Origin: Candidatus Methylacidithermus pantelleriae
GTDB lineage: Bacteria; Verrucomicrobiota; Verrucomicrobiia; Methylacidiphilales; Methylacidiphilaceae
Assembly: GCF_905250085.1 (NCBI RefSeq)
Contig: NZ_CAJNOB010000034.1
Coordinates: 62,001 to 126,000 of the forward strand
DNA length: 64,000 nt
Direction of reading: 5' to 3'
The position numbers and the translations under genes are program-made. Below, in pieces: positions 9,822 to 17,794 of this stretch. Under the pieces are notes generated by a model. It made no database searches and was not told the DNA's origin. It saw only the letters and a list, made by a program, of their open reading frames with translations. Position 1 is the first letter of the stretch, and each line of letters starts with the position of its first letter.

Positions 9822-11093
9822 TTAGAACTTAATTTGCCAGCCACCTGTTACCCACCAATTGGTTCCCAGCTGGACTCCATTGAGTCTTTGATAAATAGGA
9901 AGACCGGCTTCCGCGGCGAACCGGTTTTCCTTAAGAATTCCCTCAGGGATCAAGAGGTTGAGTCCCACCGATACATCAACCCGTTCGCCCCCTTGGAATT
10001 CGGGCTGAAAGTCTGGATCTTTGAAAGTAGGGTGCACGTTAAAAAAGAGGGCATTGAGCCGGTCCTGCCCTTCCACACGGTCCCACGCGAGCCCCTGTAC
10101 GCGCACGGAAGCGCTTACCCAGTTGGGGACCACCTGATAGGCAACCCATCCAGTGCCCAAGTAGCGGTCCCCAAACGTATACCCTTCATCGTTGGTCCCG
10201 GTGTGAATCACCCCTAGATGCTGCATCCCCCACGAAAGATTCCCTCGCTGGCCAAGATAGGTTAGTCCCGGAAGAAAATCGACAGTCCCAGACCCTAGCT
10301 GCATCAGAAACATTCGCAAGGGAACCTCATGTTCGTGGATTGGCTCTGGAAAGGTTTCCGTGATAGAACCGGTCGGTACGCTGAAACCCAAATTCAATTG
10401 GACTCGCTGCCGATCCCAATCCAGCATCTTCCAAATGGCCGTAAAGGATACGTCCCCCACTCCCTCGGCGTGGTGGGTATGAGTCATGAGCATCCCCTCG
10501 TGGCTGTGAAGCATGAAATGATCCATGTCCATATAAGGAACCATAGCCATGAGGGTGAGATTATCCGTAGGAGCGTACATAAGCTCAAACATGTGCATGT
10601 CCATATTCATGTGGTCGGAAAAAACATGCCCATGGGTTTGGGGATTACCGGTGATTGCTTTTAAGATGTTATTGATAAGAGTAGGATTAAGAGGCACTTG
10701 TTCCTCACCATGGAAATACTGGCCCATCAACGTGTACATGAAGTGATAACCTAACATCACCTCTCCGTGCCGGTGCACGTGATCCCCCATGACCCCAAAA
10801 GGTGCGTGACTATCGGGGCGTGCGTCTGACCAAATGTCCGGGGAATTAAGATCATAGTCGGCGTTCTCCCACGGGAGAAGGAGGAAAGGTTTTCGTAGGT
10901 CTCTTGCCTTTTTTTCTTCCGCTGTTTGCTTCGACTCGGGTTCTTGCACTTCCTTCGATGAAGGATCAGCCTCGTCGGCTGCAACGATCGCAGTCTCTGG
11001 GGAAGGCGGGTTTATGGCGAAGATCCTTGGAGAAAAATAAAGTATCCATAGGGGGAGAAGAGCCCTAGAGACGATAAGGGATAGACCTTTCAT
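9822..11093 (-). CDS. His/Met-rich outer-membrane beta-barrel-like protein, possibly metal related
   Basis: A 423-residue exported protein. A signal sequence covers about residues 1-27, followed by an acidic, low-complexity linker (residues 30-70). The mature part alternates short amphipathic strands ending in aromatic residues (final residues GGWQIKF), as in porin-like barrels. Its first half is packed with His, Met and Asp: GDHVHRHGEVM, SDHMNMDMHMFE, YMDMDHFMLHSHEGM, THTHHAEG. Such clusters bind copper or other soft metals in known proteins, so a metal-linked role is an inference. An AAAGGAGG site 9 bases before ATG 11093 fixes the start. It stands alone, with large gaps on both sides. Confidence 0.65.
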   Translation of the reverse strand: MKGLSLIVSRALLPLWILYFSPRIFAINPPSPETAIVAADEADPSSKEVQEPESKQTAEEKKARDLRKPFLLLPWENADYDLNSPDIWSDARPDSHAPFGVMGDHVHRHGEVMLGYHFMYTLMGQYFHGEEQVPLNPTLINNILKAITGNPQTHGHVFSDHMNMDMHMFELMYAPTDNLTLMAMVPYMDMDHFMLHSHEGMLMTHTHHAEGVGDVSFTAIWKMLDWDRQRVQLNLGFSVPTGSITETFPEPIHEHEVPLRMFLMQLGSGTVDFLPGLTYLGQRGNLSWGMQHLGVIHTGTNDEGYTFGDRYLGTGWVAYQVVPNWVSASVRVQGLAWDRVEGQDRLNALFFNVHPTFKDPDFQPEFQGGERVDVSVGLNLLIPEGILKENRFAAEAGLPIYQRLNGVQLGTNWWVTGGWQIKF

Positions 11094-11370
11094 GACTATT
11101 TTTCCTCCTTTGGTTTCCGCGCAATCCGGATGGTTGAATACGGCAGGGAAGAGGGTAGCGCTTTTAAGGGAAAAGAGTCTACTGACGTATAACTATAAAT
11201 ACCTGCGTTTCTGACAAAAAAGAAGCGCGACTAAAAGGAACTGAGTTACTCATTAGGGCGCTGGTAGAGCAGGAGCCGGCAAGGGAAAAAGGGGAAACAA
11301 AACCCTCTTGGTTCGGATCAAAAGGAGAGAGTTCTCGAAAGGAGATTGGACAAGGGTGGCCTCACAGCGC

Positions 11371-11826
11371 TCACGAGAGGAGGGTTCGATTCTGGCGGAG
11401 GGCTTCGTAAAGAACAAGAGCAACGGAGTTAGAAAGATTAAGGCTTCGAACCTCTCGTTGGGAAATCGGGATATAAAAGCAGGGTCCTGCCGAAAGGAGA
11501 CGGGTGGGAAGGCCAAAAGTTTCCGAGCCAAAAACGAGAAAGTCTCCGGGCTGGAACTGCGCATCCCAGTACGGAAGGGACCCTTCTGTTTCAAAGAAAA
11601 GAAAGCGGGCTTGGGAGAATGTTTTTTGTAATTCCTCCCAGGATGACCAAAGGGAAAGATGAACCCAGGGCCAGTAATCCAAGCCCGCCCGCTTGAGGTA
11701 GCGATCGGAAAGGGCAAAACCTAGTGGGCCCACCAGATGCAGATGGGTGCCCGTTGCCGCACAAAGGCGGGCAATATTTCCCGTGTTGGGAGGGATCTGC
11801 GGGCGGTAAAGGACGATCGAAAACAT
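11371..11826 (-). CDS. trmL: tRNA (cytidine(34)-2'-O)-methyltransferase
   Basis: A 151-residue SPOUT-class methyltransferase, the usual TrmL length. It methylates the 2'-OH of the wobble nucleotide in certain leucine tRNAs using S-adenosylmethionine. The N-terminal RPQIPPNTGNIARLCAATG and the knot-forming C-terminal motifs FGSETFGLP, CFYIPISQ and RSLNLSNSVALVLYEALRQ are all diagnostic. It follows truA by 56 bases on the same strand, so two tRNA-modifying enzymes are probably expressed together. A tRNA-Leu(UAA), a typical substrate type, is encoded at 15067. Confidence 0.93.
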   Translation of the reverse strand: MFSIVLYRPQIPPNTGNIARLCAATGTHLHLVGPLGFALSDRYLKRAGLDYWPWVHLSLWSSWEELQKTFSQARFLFFETEGSLPYWDAQFQPGDFLVFGSETFGLPTRLLSAGPCFYIPISQREVRSLNLSNSVALVLYEALRQNRTLLS

Positions 11827-11882
11827 GAGAGCTTGCCCAACCGAATGTCGAGATTCTTCTACCGAGGCGTTCTTTCGAAAGG

Positions 11883-12695
11883 CTACCCCTTCGGTCTATT
11901 GTCTCTTCTTCGGGTTCTTTCTTCCGGCGAAGGGTACAGGGCGTGGCAAAAATATAGCCCCCAGGGAGGAGCGGCGCCAAAAAGGGTATGTCCCCGGGGC
12001 TCGCGCAAGAGTTTCTGGACGCACAGGGGAGAAAGCTTTCCTTTCCCTATCCGGACAAGGGCTGCCGCGATCTTCCTTGCCATGTGATAAAGAAAACCGT
12101 CCGCCTGGACACGGATGACGATCCAGGGTCTTCTTTCCTCTAGGGTAAGGGAAAAGACGGTCCGGACAGTGTTGCGGACGGGTCGCCCCGTTGAGGAGGC
12201 AAACGACCCAAAGTCATGCGTGCCGACCAAAGTCGAGGCTGCTTGCTGCATGGGTTCGAGCTCCAGTGGGTGGGGGATGTGCCAGGCCCGCATCCACTCA
12301 AACGGATCCAGCACGGGGGCGTTCCAGATTCGGTACTCGTAGGTTTTGGCTCGGCAGTCGAAACGCGCATGAAACTCCGGCTCAACCCATTCCACGGCCA
12401 TCACGCGGACATCTGGGGGAAGATGGTAGTTGAGGGCAAAAACCAATTTTTCGGGGGAAAGCTTCCCTGGGGCCGCAAACGAGGCAACCTGTCCCAGAGC
12501 ATGGACTCCAGCATCGGTCCTTCCAGCGGCCGCTACCAAGATGGGGGCCTCCCAGATCCGCTGGATCGCCTCTTCCAAAACCGCTTGGACGGTTCGCCTT
12601 CCTTTTTGGCGTTGCCATCCAGAAAAAGCCGTTCCTACGTAGGCCAGCGTGAGCTTGTGCCCAAGAATCCCCTTACGCGAGTGTTCTCCGGCCAC
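11883..12695 (-). CDS. truA: tRNA pseudouridine(38-40) synthase
   Basis: A 270-residue protein of typical TruA length that isomerises uridines at positions 38-40 of the anticodon stem-loop. The first motif is AYVGTAFSGWQRQ; the catalytic aspartate lies in AAGRTDAGVHALGQV (about residue 60); FLYHMARKIA is the conserved C-terminal motif. The frame opens with a GTG at 12695, only two bases past the stop of the PagL-like gene, so coupled translation is likely. Its last 40 residues are basic and poorly conserved. Confidence 0.93.
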   Translation of the reverse strand: MAGEHSRKGILGHKLTLAYVGTAFSGWQRQKGRRTVQAVLEEAIQRIWEAPILVAAAGRTDAGVHALGQVASFAAPGKLSPEKLVFALNYHLPPDVRVMAVEWVEPEFHARFDCRAKTYEYRIWNAPVLDPFEWMRAWHIPHPLELEPMQQAASTLVGTHDFGSFASSTGRPVRNTVRTVFSLTLEERRPWIVIRVQADGFLYHMARKIAAALVRIGKGKLSPLCVQKLLREPRGHTLFGAAPPWGLYFCHALYPSPEERTRRRDNRPKG

Positions 12696-12697
12696 CC

Positions 12698-13420
12698 CTA
12701 TCGGAAGAGGTACGACACGCCCAGAAGCGCACCGACTTGGTTTACGCCAACGTTTCGGGAATACAAACCGGCGTTAGAGATATGATGGTACATGCACTCC
12801 AACTGAATCGACCATTGTGGGTCAACCATAAACCGGAGCCCTCCACTGGCTTGAGGGGTAAATTCTACCGGACCACCGATTAGGCGCTGGGTGTGGTCTT
12901 CCCAGGCATCCGTGTAAACGATCCCCGCTCCAATCTGCAGATACGGCACAACCCACCAGCCAGGCTGAACGAAATTGTATCGGATGAGAGCTTCGGGCCC
13001 AATGACCACGTTTCCTGGTCCATGAAAAATACCACTTCCATATAGGTCAAGAAGCACCTCCCAGTTTCCCCTGTAAAAAGCGTCTCCCTGTGGGGTCGAG
13101 AGCATCCATCCAAACCGGAAAATAGCCGGCGCTTCGTTAAAAGCAGGGTGGTCGAAAAGCTCAAAAAGAACCCCCGAGTGGATCTCAGCTTCCATGGAAC
13201 CTTCTTGGAAAAAGTCGGTTGGAGCGGTTGCCTCTAAAAGCTCTTTCGAACTTAAAACGCCTGCTAAGCCCTGGTTTGCTGCCCATCCAACGGCCAAAGC
13301 CATCCCGATTGCTAGCAAAAAACTCCTCGCGCGCATGAACTTGGTTTGTAATGGGATGGGGAAAAAATGCCAAATCATTTTTGGTGATGTTGGAGTAAAA
13401 CGTTTTGTCATTGAGAGCAC
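12698..13420 (-). CDS. acyloxyacyl hydrolase, PagL-like lipid A 3-O-deacylase
   Basis: Up to 240 residues; starts at GTG 13420, ATG 13411 or ATG 13336 are possible. The last would begin directly at a signal peptide (MRARSFLLAIGMALAVGW). The mature part is a small beta barrel of about 180 residues ending in an aromatic (SYLFR). The signature YHHISNAGLYSRNVGVN near the C-terminus contains the His-Ser pair of PagL, which removes the 3-linked acyl chain from lipid A in the outer membrane. Such remodelling alters envelope permeability and is reasonable for an acid- or heat-stressed cell, but that is inference. It sits between yqgF and truA with gaps of only 15 and 2 bases. Confidence 0.82.
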   Translation of the reverse strand: MLSMTKRFTPTSPKMIWHFFPIPLQTKFMRARSFLLAIGMALAVGWAANQGLAGVLSSKELLEATAPTDFFQEGSMEAEIHSGVLFELFDHPAFNEAPAIFRFGWMLSTPQGDAFYRGNWEVLLDLYGSGIFHGPGNVVIGPEALIRYNFVQPGWWVVPYLQIGAGIVYTDAWEDHTQRLIGGPVEFTPQASGGLRFMVDPQWSIQLECMYHHISNAGLYSRNVGVNQVGALLGVSYLFR

Positions 13421-13435
13421 TATCCCTCTTCCCTC

Positions 13436-13882
13436 CTAAAGGCGATTTTCCCCACAGTTTTGCGCCTGCCTCTCTTCTAAGAATGTCTGTAGAATAATGG
13501 CGGCACTTACGCCGTCTTTTTTTTTCCTTCGCTTTTGGGATCGGCTCTTTCCCGGATAAAGGGCTTGAAGTTGCCGGAGGGCTTGTCGGGTCGTCCACCG
13601 CTCGTCCCTCAGTTCGACCCGTAGGGAAAGTTCGGCTTGTATACGAGAGGCAAAAAGAAGAACCCGATGGGCGGATGGGCCTACAGTCCCATTCATGTTT
13701 TTGGGCCAACCAATAAGAATTACTCCCACCTCATAACGTGCCGTGATTTGGCGCAGTTCCTCCAAGAACTTGGAAAAGGGTTCTGCCGGTAACGTGCCAA
13801 GCGGGGTTGCCAGAGTCCCAGTTGGGTCGCTTACGGCAAGACCGACCCGTTTTGAGCCATAGTCTAAGGCTAAGATGCGCAT
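13436..13882 (-). CDS. yqgF: YqgF/RuvX-family pre-16S rRNA nuclease / Holliday-junction resolvase-like protein
   Basis: A 148-residue RNase H-fold protein of normal family length. It opens with the catalytic Asp motif ILALDYGSKRVGLAVSDP, has the second motif VILIGWPKNMNGT, and closes with the region ALRQLQALYPGKSRS and DGVSAAIILQTFLEE, whose Asp completes the metal site. Family members mature the 5' end of 16S rRNA in Escherichia coli and may act on DNA junctions. It is the first gene of a tight minus-strand cluster with the PagL-like gene, truA and trmL. Confidence 0.92.
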   Translation of the reverse strand: MRILALDYGSKRVGLAVSDPTGTLATPLGTLPAEPFSKFLEELRQITARYEVGVILIGWPKNMNGTVGPSAHRVLLFASRIQAELSLRVELRDERWTTRQALRQLQALYPGKSRSQKRRKKKDGVSAAIILQTFLEERQAQNCGENRL

Positions 13883-14051
13883 CGGTTTGTTTCCACAAAA
13901 GTGTAATCCCTAGGATCCTCAAACTCCAAGGAGAGAAAATGGAGAGATCTCTACCCTTTTCCTCTCGTTCCGGCCTCCTTGCAACGGTAGCCGCAAAAAA
14001 GGGCTTGGAAATCCCTCCGGTGTCCGTAGGTTTACAAAAGAAGCGATGGAG

Positions 14052-14504
14052 ATGCGCAAAGCTGGACTGGCCCTTGCGCTCGTTGCGCTCTGGACAGTTT
14101 CCGGAGGCCAGTGGATGGCCTTGCAGGGGATTGCCTGGATGGGCATGCTAGCCCGTTACAGTACTGAGTTCGGGCTTAGCGAGGGCTTGCGCAAAACGTT
14201 TGATGGCAAACACCCCTGTACTCTTTGTCGCCGGATTTCCCAAGAGGGAGGGCATCACCAGACGCGCTTGTCCCAGCTGGCTTGGGAAAAACAGGCAGAG
14301 ACATTGATTCCAGCACCGGTTACCCCGACTGTTGAAAAGGCTCGTCCCTCTTTGGAGCGGGTCGTTCCGAAAGCGTTTCTTTTTCTCACCCGTTCGGAGC
14401 CTCCTCCCGTACCGCCGCCTCGCGGGATAGCCCTTGACGATAGAGGGACCCAGGGGGCCACCGAATTTGGGTCGGAAAGCGCAAGGTGGGCGGCGCGATC
14501 CTGA
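14052..14504 (+). CDS. small secreted protein with an HPCTLC motif, unknown function
   Basis: About 150 residues. The start is ATG 14046 or ATG 14052. A signal-peptide-like hydrophobic segment (LALALVALWTVSGG) leads into LQGIAWMGMLARYS and then KTFDGKHPCTLCRRI, which holds two cysteines in a CxxC arrangement. Similar small exported proteins with a FDGxHPCxLC motif occur in other Verrucomicrobia, often near metal-handling genes; this is from memory of the family and has no assigned function. The rest is Pro-rich and low in conservation. It diverges from yqgF with a 160-base gap that would hold both promoters. Confidence 0.6.
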   Translation: MRKAGLALALVALWTVSGGQWMALQGIAWMGMLARYSTEFGLSEGLRKTFDGKHPCTLCRRISQEGGHHQTRLSQLAWEKQAETLIPAPVTPTVEKARPSLERVVPKAFLFLTRSEPPPVPPPRGIALDDRGTQGATEFGSESARWAARS

Positions 14505-14654
14505 CGGGCTCCCTAGGGTTGCCTTAGATAGTGGGGGTGAGCTCCGTAGGAAGGTTGGCTCCCGCACAAAAGCTTGTCTTCCTACAATCGGCCAAGGGGC
14601 TCCAAAAAAGGGTGTCTATTCTTGCAATGAGCGCCGCCCGCAAAGGAGTAGATC

Positions 14655-14876
14655 ATGAAGAAGCTTTTGAGACCGGATGAGGCGGCTCATCTTTTAGGTG
14701 TCAGCCGGTGGACGATTTATCGCTGGGTCGACGAAGGACGACTGCGTGCCGCAAAGGTGGGGCCAAGGTCGTTACGAGTTCTCAGCGAGTCGGTCGAGGA
14801 GCTTATTGAGCGGAATGCGACCGGACGCCGAGCTACTGCGTCAGGGATAGTGAAACTGCAGGGCCAAGCTTGCTAG
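14655..14876 (+). CDS. helix-turn-helix DNA-binding protein, excisionase/MerR-like
   Basis: A 73-residue protein that is essentially one winged helix-turn-helix: LRPDEAAHLLGVSRWTIYRWVDEGRLRAAKVG, then a short wing and the C-terminal helix VEELIERN. This is the excisionase-family domain (HTH_17 type), used by phage excisionases and by small regulators. An AAAGGAG lies 8 bases before ATG 14655. No integrase is intact nearby, but a tRNA-Leu gene and a decayed IS607-type element follow immediately, so it may be a survivor of a mobile element or a stand-alone regulator. Confidence 0.72.
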   Translation: MKKLLRPDEAAHLLGVSRWTIYRWVDEGRLRAAKVGPRSLRVLSESVEELIERNATGRRATASGIVKLQGQAC

Positions 14877-14918
14877 GCTCTCAAGATTTTTCCCTGTCGT
14901 AACAGTTCCGGCTAGTAG

Positions 14919-15002
14919 AAAAAGGCTGCCGGGATGGGCCCATCGGCGTCTCCAAGGAACCTCAGAAAGAAAGAAGCCGCTGGGCGAGCCGGCAGCCTTT
15001 TT
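14919..15002 (+). terminator. perfect 14-bp inverted repeat ending in T-run, long-loop terminator candidate
   Basis: AAAAAGGCTGCCGG at 14919-14932 is exactly complementary to CCGGCAGCCTTTTT at 14989-15002. The stem follows the helix-turn-helix gene by about 40 bases and ends in five T residues, as in a bidirectional intrinsic terminator. The 56-base loop is unusually long and includes a smaller GATGGGCCCATC palindrome, so this may also be a structured RNA. Confidence 0.55.
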
Positions 15003-15066
15003 GCCATTGATCTTATCCGAAATGGCACTTCCATTGGGGAGAGGGATTGAGTTCCAAATGGCCCAA

Positions 15067-15153
15067 GCCCACGTGGTGGAACGGTAGACACACAGGACTT
15101 AAAATCCTGTGGGCCTGGAAAGGCCCGTGCGGGTTCGAATCCCGCCGTGGGCA
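15067..15153 (+). tRNA. tRNA-Leu (anticodon UAA)
   Basis: An 87-base class II tRNA. The acceptor arms GCCCACG (15067-15073) and CGTGGGC (15146-15152) pair fully, with A as discriminator. The anticodon arm is CAGGA-CTTAAAA-TCCTG, giving UAA. The long variable arm GGGCCTGGAAAGGCCC is typical of leucine tRNAs, and the T arm contains GGTTCGAATCC. CCA is not encoded. The decayed IS607-type element begins about 290 bases downstream. Confidence 0.95.
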
Positions 15154-15444
15154 GGAAAAGCGAACCCCCATGGAAGGTGGTTGAATGCCCCCAAAAAAAT
15201 CCCGCTCCCTAAAATCCCTTTTGTCTAACTTGTCTGCTTGCTTTCCGTTTGGAACAGCTGGCCATTCTGACATCCAAGAGAGAAACCCGACATTTGAAAG
15301 ACTTGCCCTCATGGCAGGCCATCCATGAGGCTAGCGGAAGGGAAAGCCTTGCTACCTTGTTGCTGTGGCACTCTTTTTCTCCTCTTTGGGGGTTGCTGAC
15401 AGCGAAAAAGCGACACACAAGGTGATTTATGGCAGCATATGAGA

Positions 15445-16021
15445 ATGAAGGTAAGTGTGTGGGCCAGGCGGCAGGGTGTTTTATAGAAGACATAGAAGAC
15501 GGCTTGGCGGACGGAGAAGGAGGGGTGTTTGGTTCTTCCGGCAGAAGAGTTGCCAATTGGCACGGTGATGGTTCATAGGGAGTCTTCACAACCCGACGGC
15601 GTGGCTCTCTACGCGCGGGTGTGCAAGCGCGCATGAAAAAGCGGATGAAAGAAAGACCATTGGCCTCGGTTGTCTGAGTTGGCCTCGAACAAACCGTTTG
15701 CAGATCCTCAAGGCCGTCAAGGAGGTCGGCTTTTCGGGATGCTCTCCGATCCTGGAGGGATTGTTGGATAGGTCTACGATCCCGAAAGTGGGCATCATCC
15801 TGGTCGAGTAGTGGGACCGGCTGATGCGTTTCGGTTTCGAGTACCGGCAAGCGGGATGGGCCGCGCAGAGTCGATCGATCCTGATGATGGATCTTAATGA
15901 GACGACGGCCCATATCGTACGCGACCTGCACGAGGTCAGCGTTTCATCGTGTACCAGTTCTTACGAGAAGAAATCGGCGCAGAACCAGGCTAAAAAGGCG
16001 CTCGAGGCCATTCATGACTAA
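15445..16021 (+). pseudogene. IS607-type serine recombinase TnpA, degenerate
   Basis: From ATG 15445 the frame gives MKVSVWARRQGV, then two in-frame TAG codons, then VALYARV at 15601, the opening of the serine-recombinase domain. A frameshift moves the rest to another frame, where MRFGFEYRQAGWAAQ (from 15824) and IVRDLHEVSVSS and KKALEAIHD (to 16021) match the middle and end of the family. The catalytic Ser expected just after YARV reads Cys. The protein cannot be made or active. Confidence 0.75.
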
Positions 16022-16044
16022 GCTCCCAAGTTTGACATAAGAGA

Positions 16045-17560
16045 GACGTTTGACGCTGACACTGGAAAAGATTTCGCGTCTGGACGCCCATGAGCCACTC
16101 TCCGGGCGGGTAGGGGCAGAGTTTGCTAGACGGGGGCTCGTGTTTCACTCACCCAGAGCAATTGATCCTTCCTTGCACCGTCTGGTTTGACTGCTCAAGG
16201 GTTTCATGGCCTCCGGGTCCCGAGCTCAAAGGAAAGATCGGTTCGATCCGCGAACGGCGGCCCGAGCTCATGGAGGAAGCTACGGAGCGGGCTCTGGAGA
16301 GCTGAAAAGCTGCTCCGTGAGCTCAAACAAAAGAAGCCCAGATCGAGCGTTCTGGACCGAAAAAGGGGGCTAGCCATCTAGCGGACCAAGCTTCACGCGC
16401 GCCTAGCCCATCGGCATTGCCGTGTGCGTGGGTGTCTCTTTCGGTTCGCGCCGCTTCTTCTCGTAAGGAGTTTTCCATGGAGGAAAAAGGGGTACGCCAG
16501 CCATACGGACGGAGGAATTGGCAGGCGGAGCGGAAGAGCCCGTTTTTTCCTGCTCGGGTCGAAGGACAAAACTGCCGGCAGCCAGTCCTGGCAAGCCACG
16601 GTATCCCCGGACGGGAGCCTACCGGCTTTGTGGTTGCGGTTGCCGGACGGATGGGGGAGCTCGAGCCAATATTTCGTTCTTACGGGCATCCGCTTGCGCT
16701 TACGACTAGGACGCGATCGTTCGGGTTCTCTCCGCCCCAGCCGGATGGTGAGGGCGCCAACCAAGAGGGGGAAACTCCTCCGGAAGCGAAAGGGATTTCC
16801 GCTTGAGCTACCGCTTCGTGCGGGAGCGGGAGGGGCAGCGAGTGCTTGCCAAGCGTCGAGGCGCGGACCCGTTTCCCTGGTGAAACGCCGCCTTGCCCGA
16901 GCGGTTGGCATCGAGATCAACCGAGGATCATTGCGGCTTAGGCCCAATGGACCGCTTCGACGCTCTGGGGGAGATCCGCGGTATCCGATTGAATCTCCAT
17001 GGTAAAAGTGAAAAGGAGGCCGAAGCGATGGTTACTGATGCGTACAAAAAGGTTAGCCGGGCCTTGCGCCGAGGCGGATAAGGCGCTTGTGATCGAAGGG
17101 TTGAGTCTTGGTAAAAGGAAGGCTTGAGCTTGAGTCGCTGGATCGCTTCAGGGCCCGCTCGCTCTTTTCCTTCGCCTAGCGCCAAGGCGATTGCGATGGT
17201 GAAGTCGGCTTTTTGCTGCCGGAGTCGAGGGGATCGAAGTTGGACCCGGCCTACACTCCTCTGATCAGCGCGGTCAACCACGTGCGTCGTCATGGCATTA
17301 CGTTCTTACCGGGGCCCGCTTTGGCGCCGTCGGCCGGGAAGGATTGGGTCTTTCCCAACGCGCGTCCGTGCGAGGGACAGTTGTCCCAACTCGCAATGGC
17401 GGTCGTATTCCTTTCATCCTACCCGCAAGGAATCGGACGAAACATGTGGGGTCGTTTCTATGGTGCAAGGTTCGGAAGAGACGGAAAGCGGCGCAAGGAG
17501 CGCGCATGTCCGGTCGGGAGGAAATCGACGGCCGTTGGCGCCTTGGGCCGCAAAAACGCG
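16045..17560 (+). pseudogene. IS607-associated TnpB-like nuclease, degenerate
   Basis: Pieces of one TnpB protein appear in order but in different frames: LTLEKISRLDAHEPL (about 16050), GSKDKTAGSQSWQATVSPDG (about 16550), the RuvC-I area VGIEINRGSLRL (about 16900) and DRFDALGEIRGIRLNLHGKS (about 16950), then EAEAMVTDAYKKV, DPAYTPLISAVNHVRRHG (about 17240), and RNRTKHVGSF (about 17430). In active relatives RuvC-I is a DxN motif; here Asp reads Glu. Many stops and shifts interrupt it. Intact homologues are RNA-guided nucleases. Confidence 0.72.
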
Positions 17561-17575
17561 GCAGTAAGCTCCACC

Positions 17576-17665
17576 CGGGCTTTCCCGGTGAAACCCCGGC
17601 ACGCAGGTTGTTGGCAGGGGTCTTGGGCCGGAGTGCCGGACGATCTTGCCTGGTAGAGGAATGGT
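17576..17665 (+). other. conserved right end of the decayed element, possible guide-RNA scaffold remnant
   Basis: After the last TnpB-like codons, the sequence GGTGAAACCCCGGCACGCA (17587-17605) is repeated almost unchanged in copy 2 (complement of 63463-63481). It can form a small hairpin (CCCGG-TGAAAC-CCCGG). TnpB elements encode their omega RNA at exactly this place, overlapping the end of tnpB and running to the right end. That role is inferred from position and conservation. Confidence 0.4.
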
Positions 17666-17794
17666 TGTCTAGGGTTGTAGCAACGGTAGCGAAGAAGTGC
17701 GAGCTGGATGCCAATCCTATCCAAATGGCTTTCCTGCGGCTGGAAGAGGGTGGTGCTTTCGATCTCTCCATGGGAGAGTCGTTTGAGCAGAGGG

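Larger units (their letters stand above)
15445..17665 (+). mobile_element. decayed IS607-type element (tnpA-tnpB remnant), copy 1
   Basis: The two-gene order of IS607-type elements is recognisable: a serine-recombinase tnpA remnant followed on the same strand by a tnpB remnant, both broken by stops and frameshifts. The right boundary is set by where similarity to the second copy (63410-64000, opposite strand) ends. The left end and any target duplication cannot be seen. IS607 elements do not need long inverted repeats, so none is expected. Confidence 0.75.

Noticed and set aside
15013-15312. Minus-strand frame of 99 codons covering the tRNA-Leu region (contains RRDSNPHGPFQ)
   Set aside because: It is the reverse complement of the tRNA gene and its flanks; this is a well-known artefact translated from tRNA genes.
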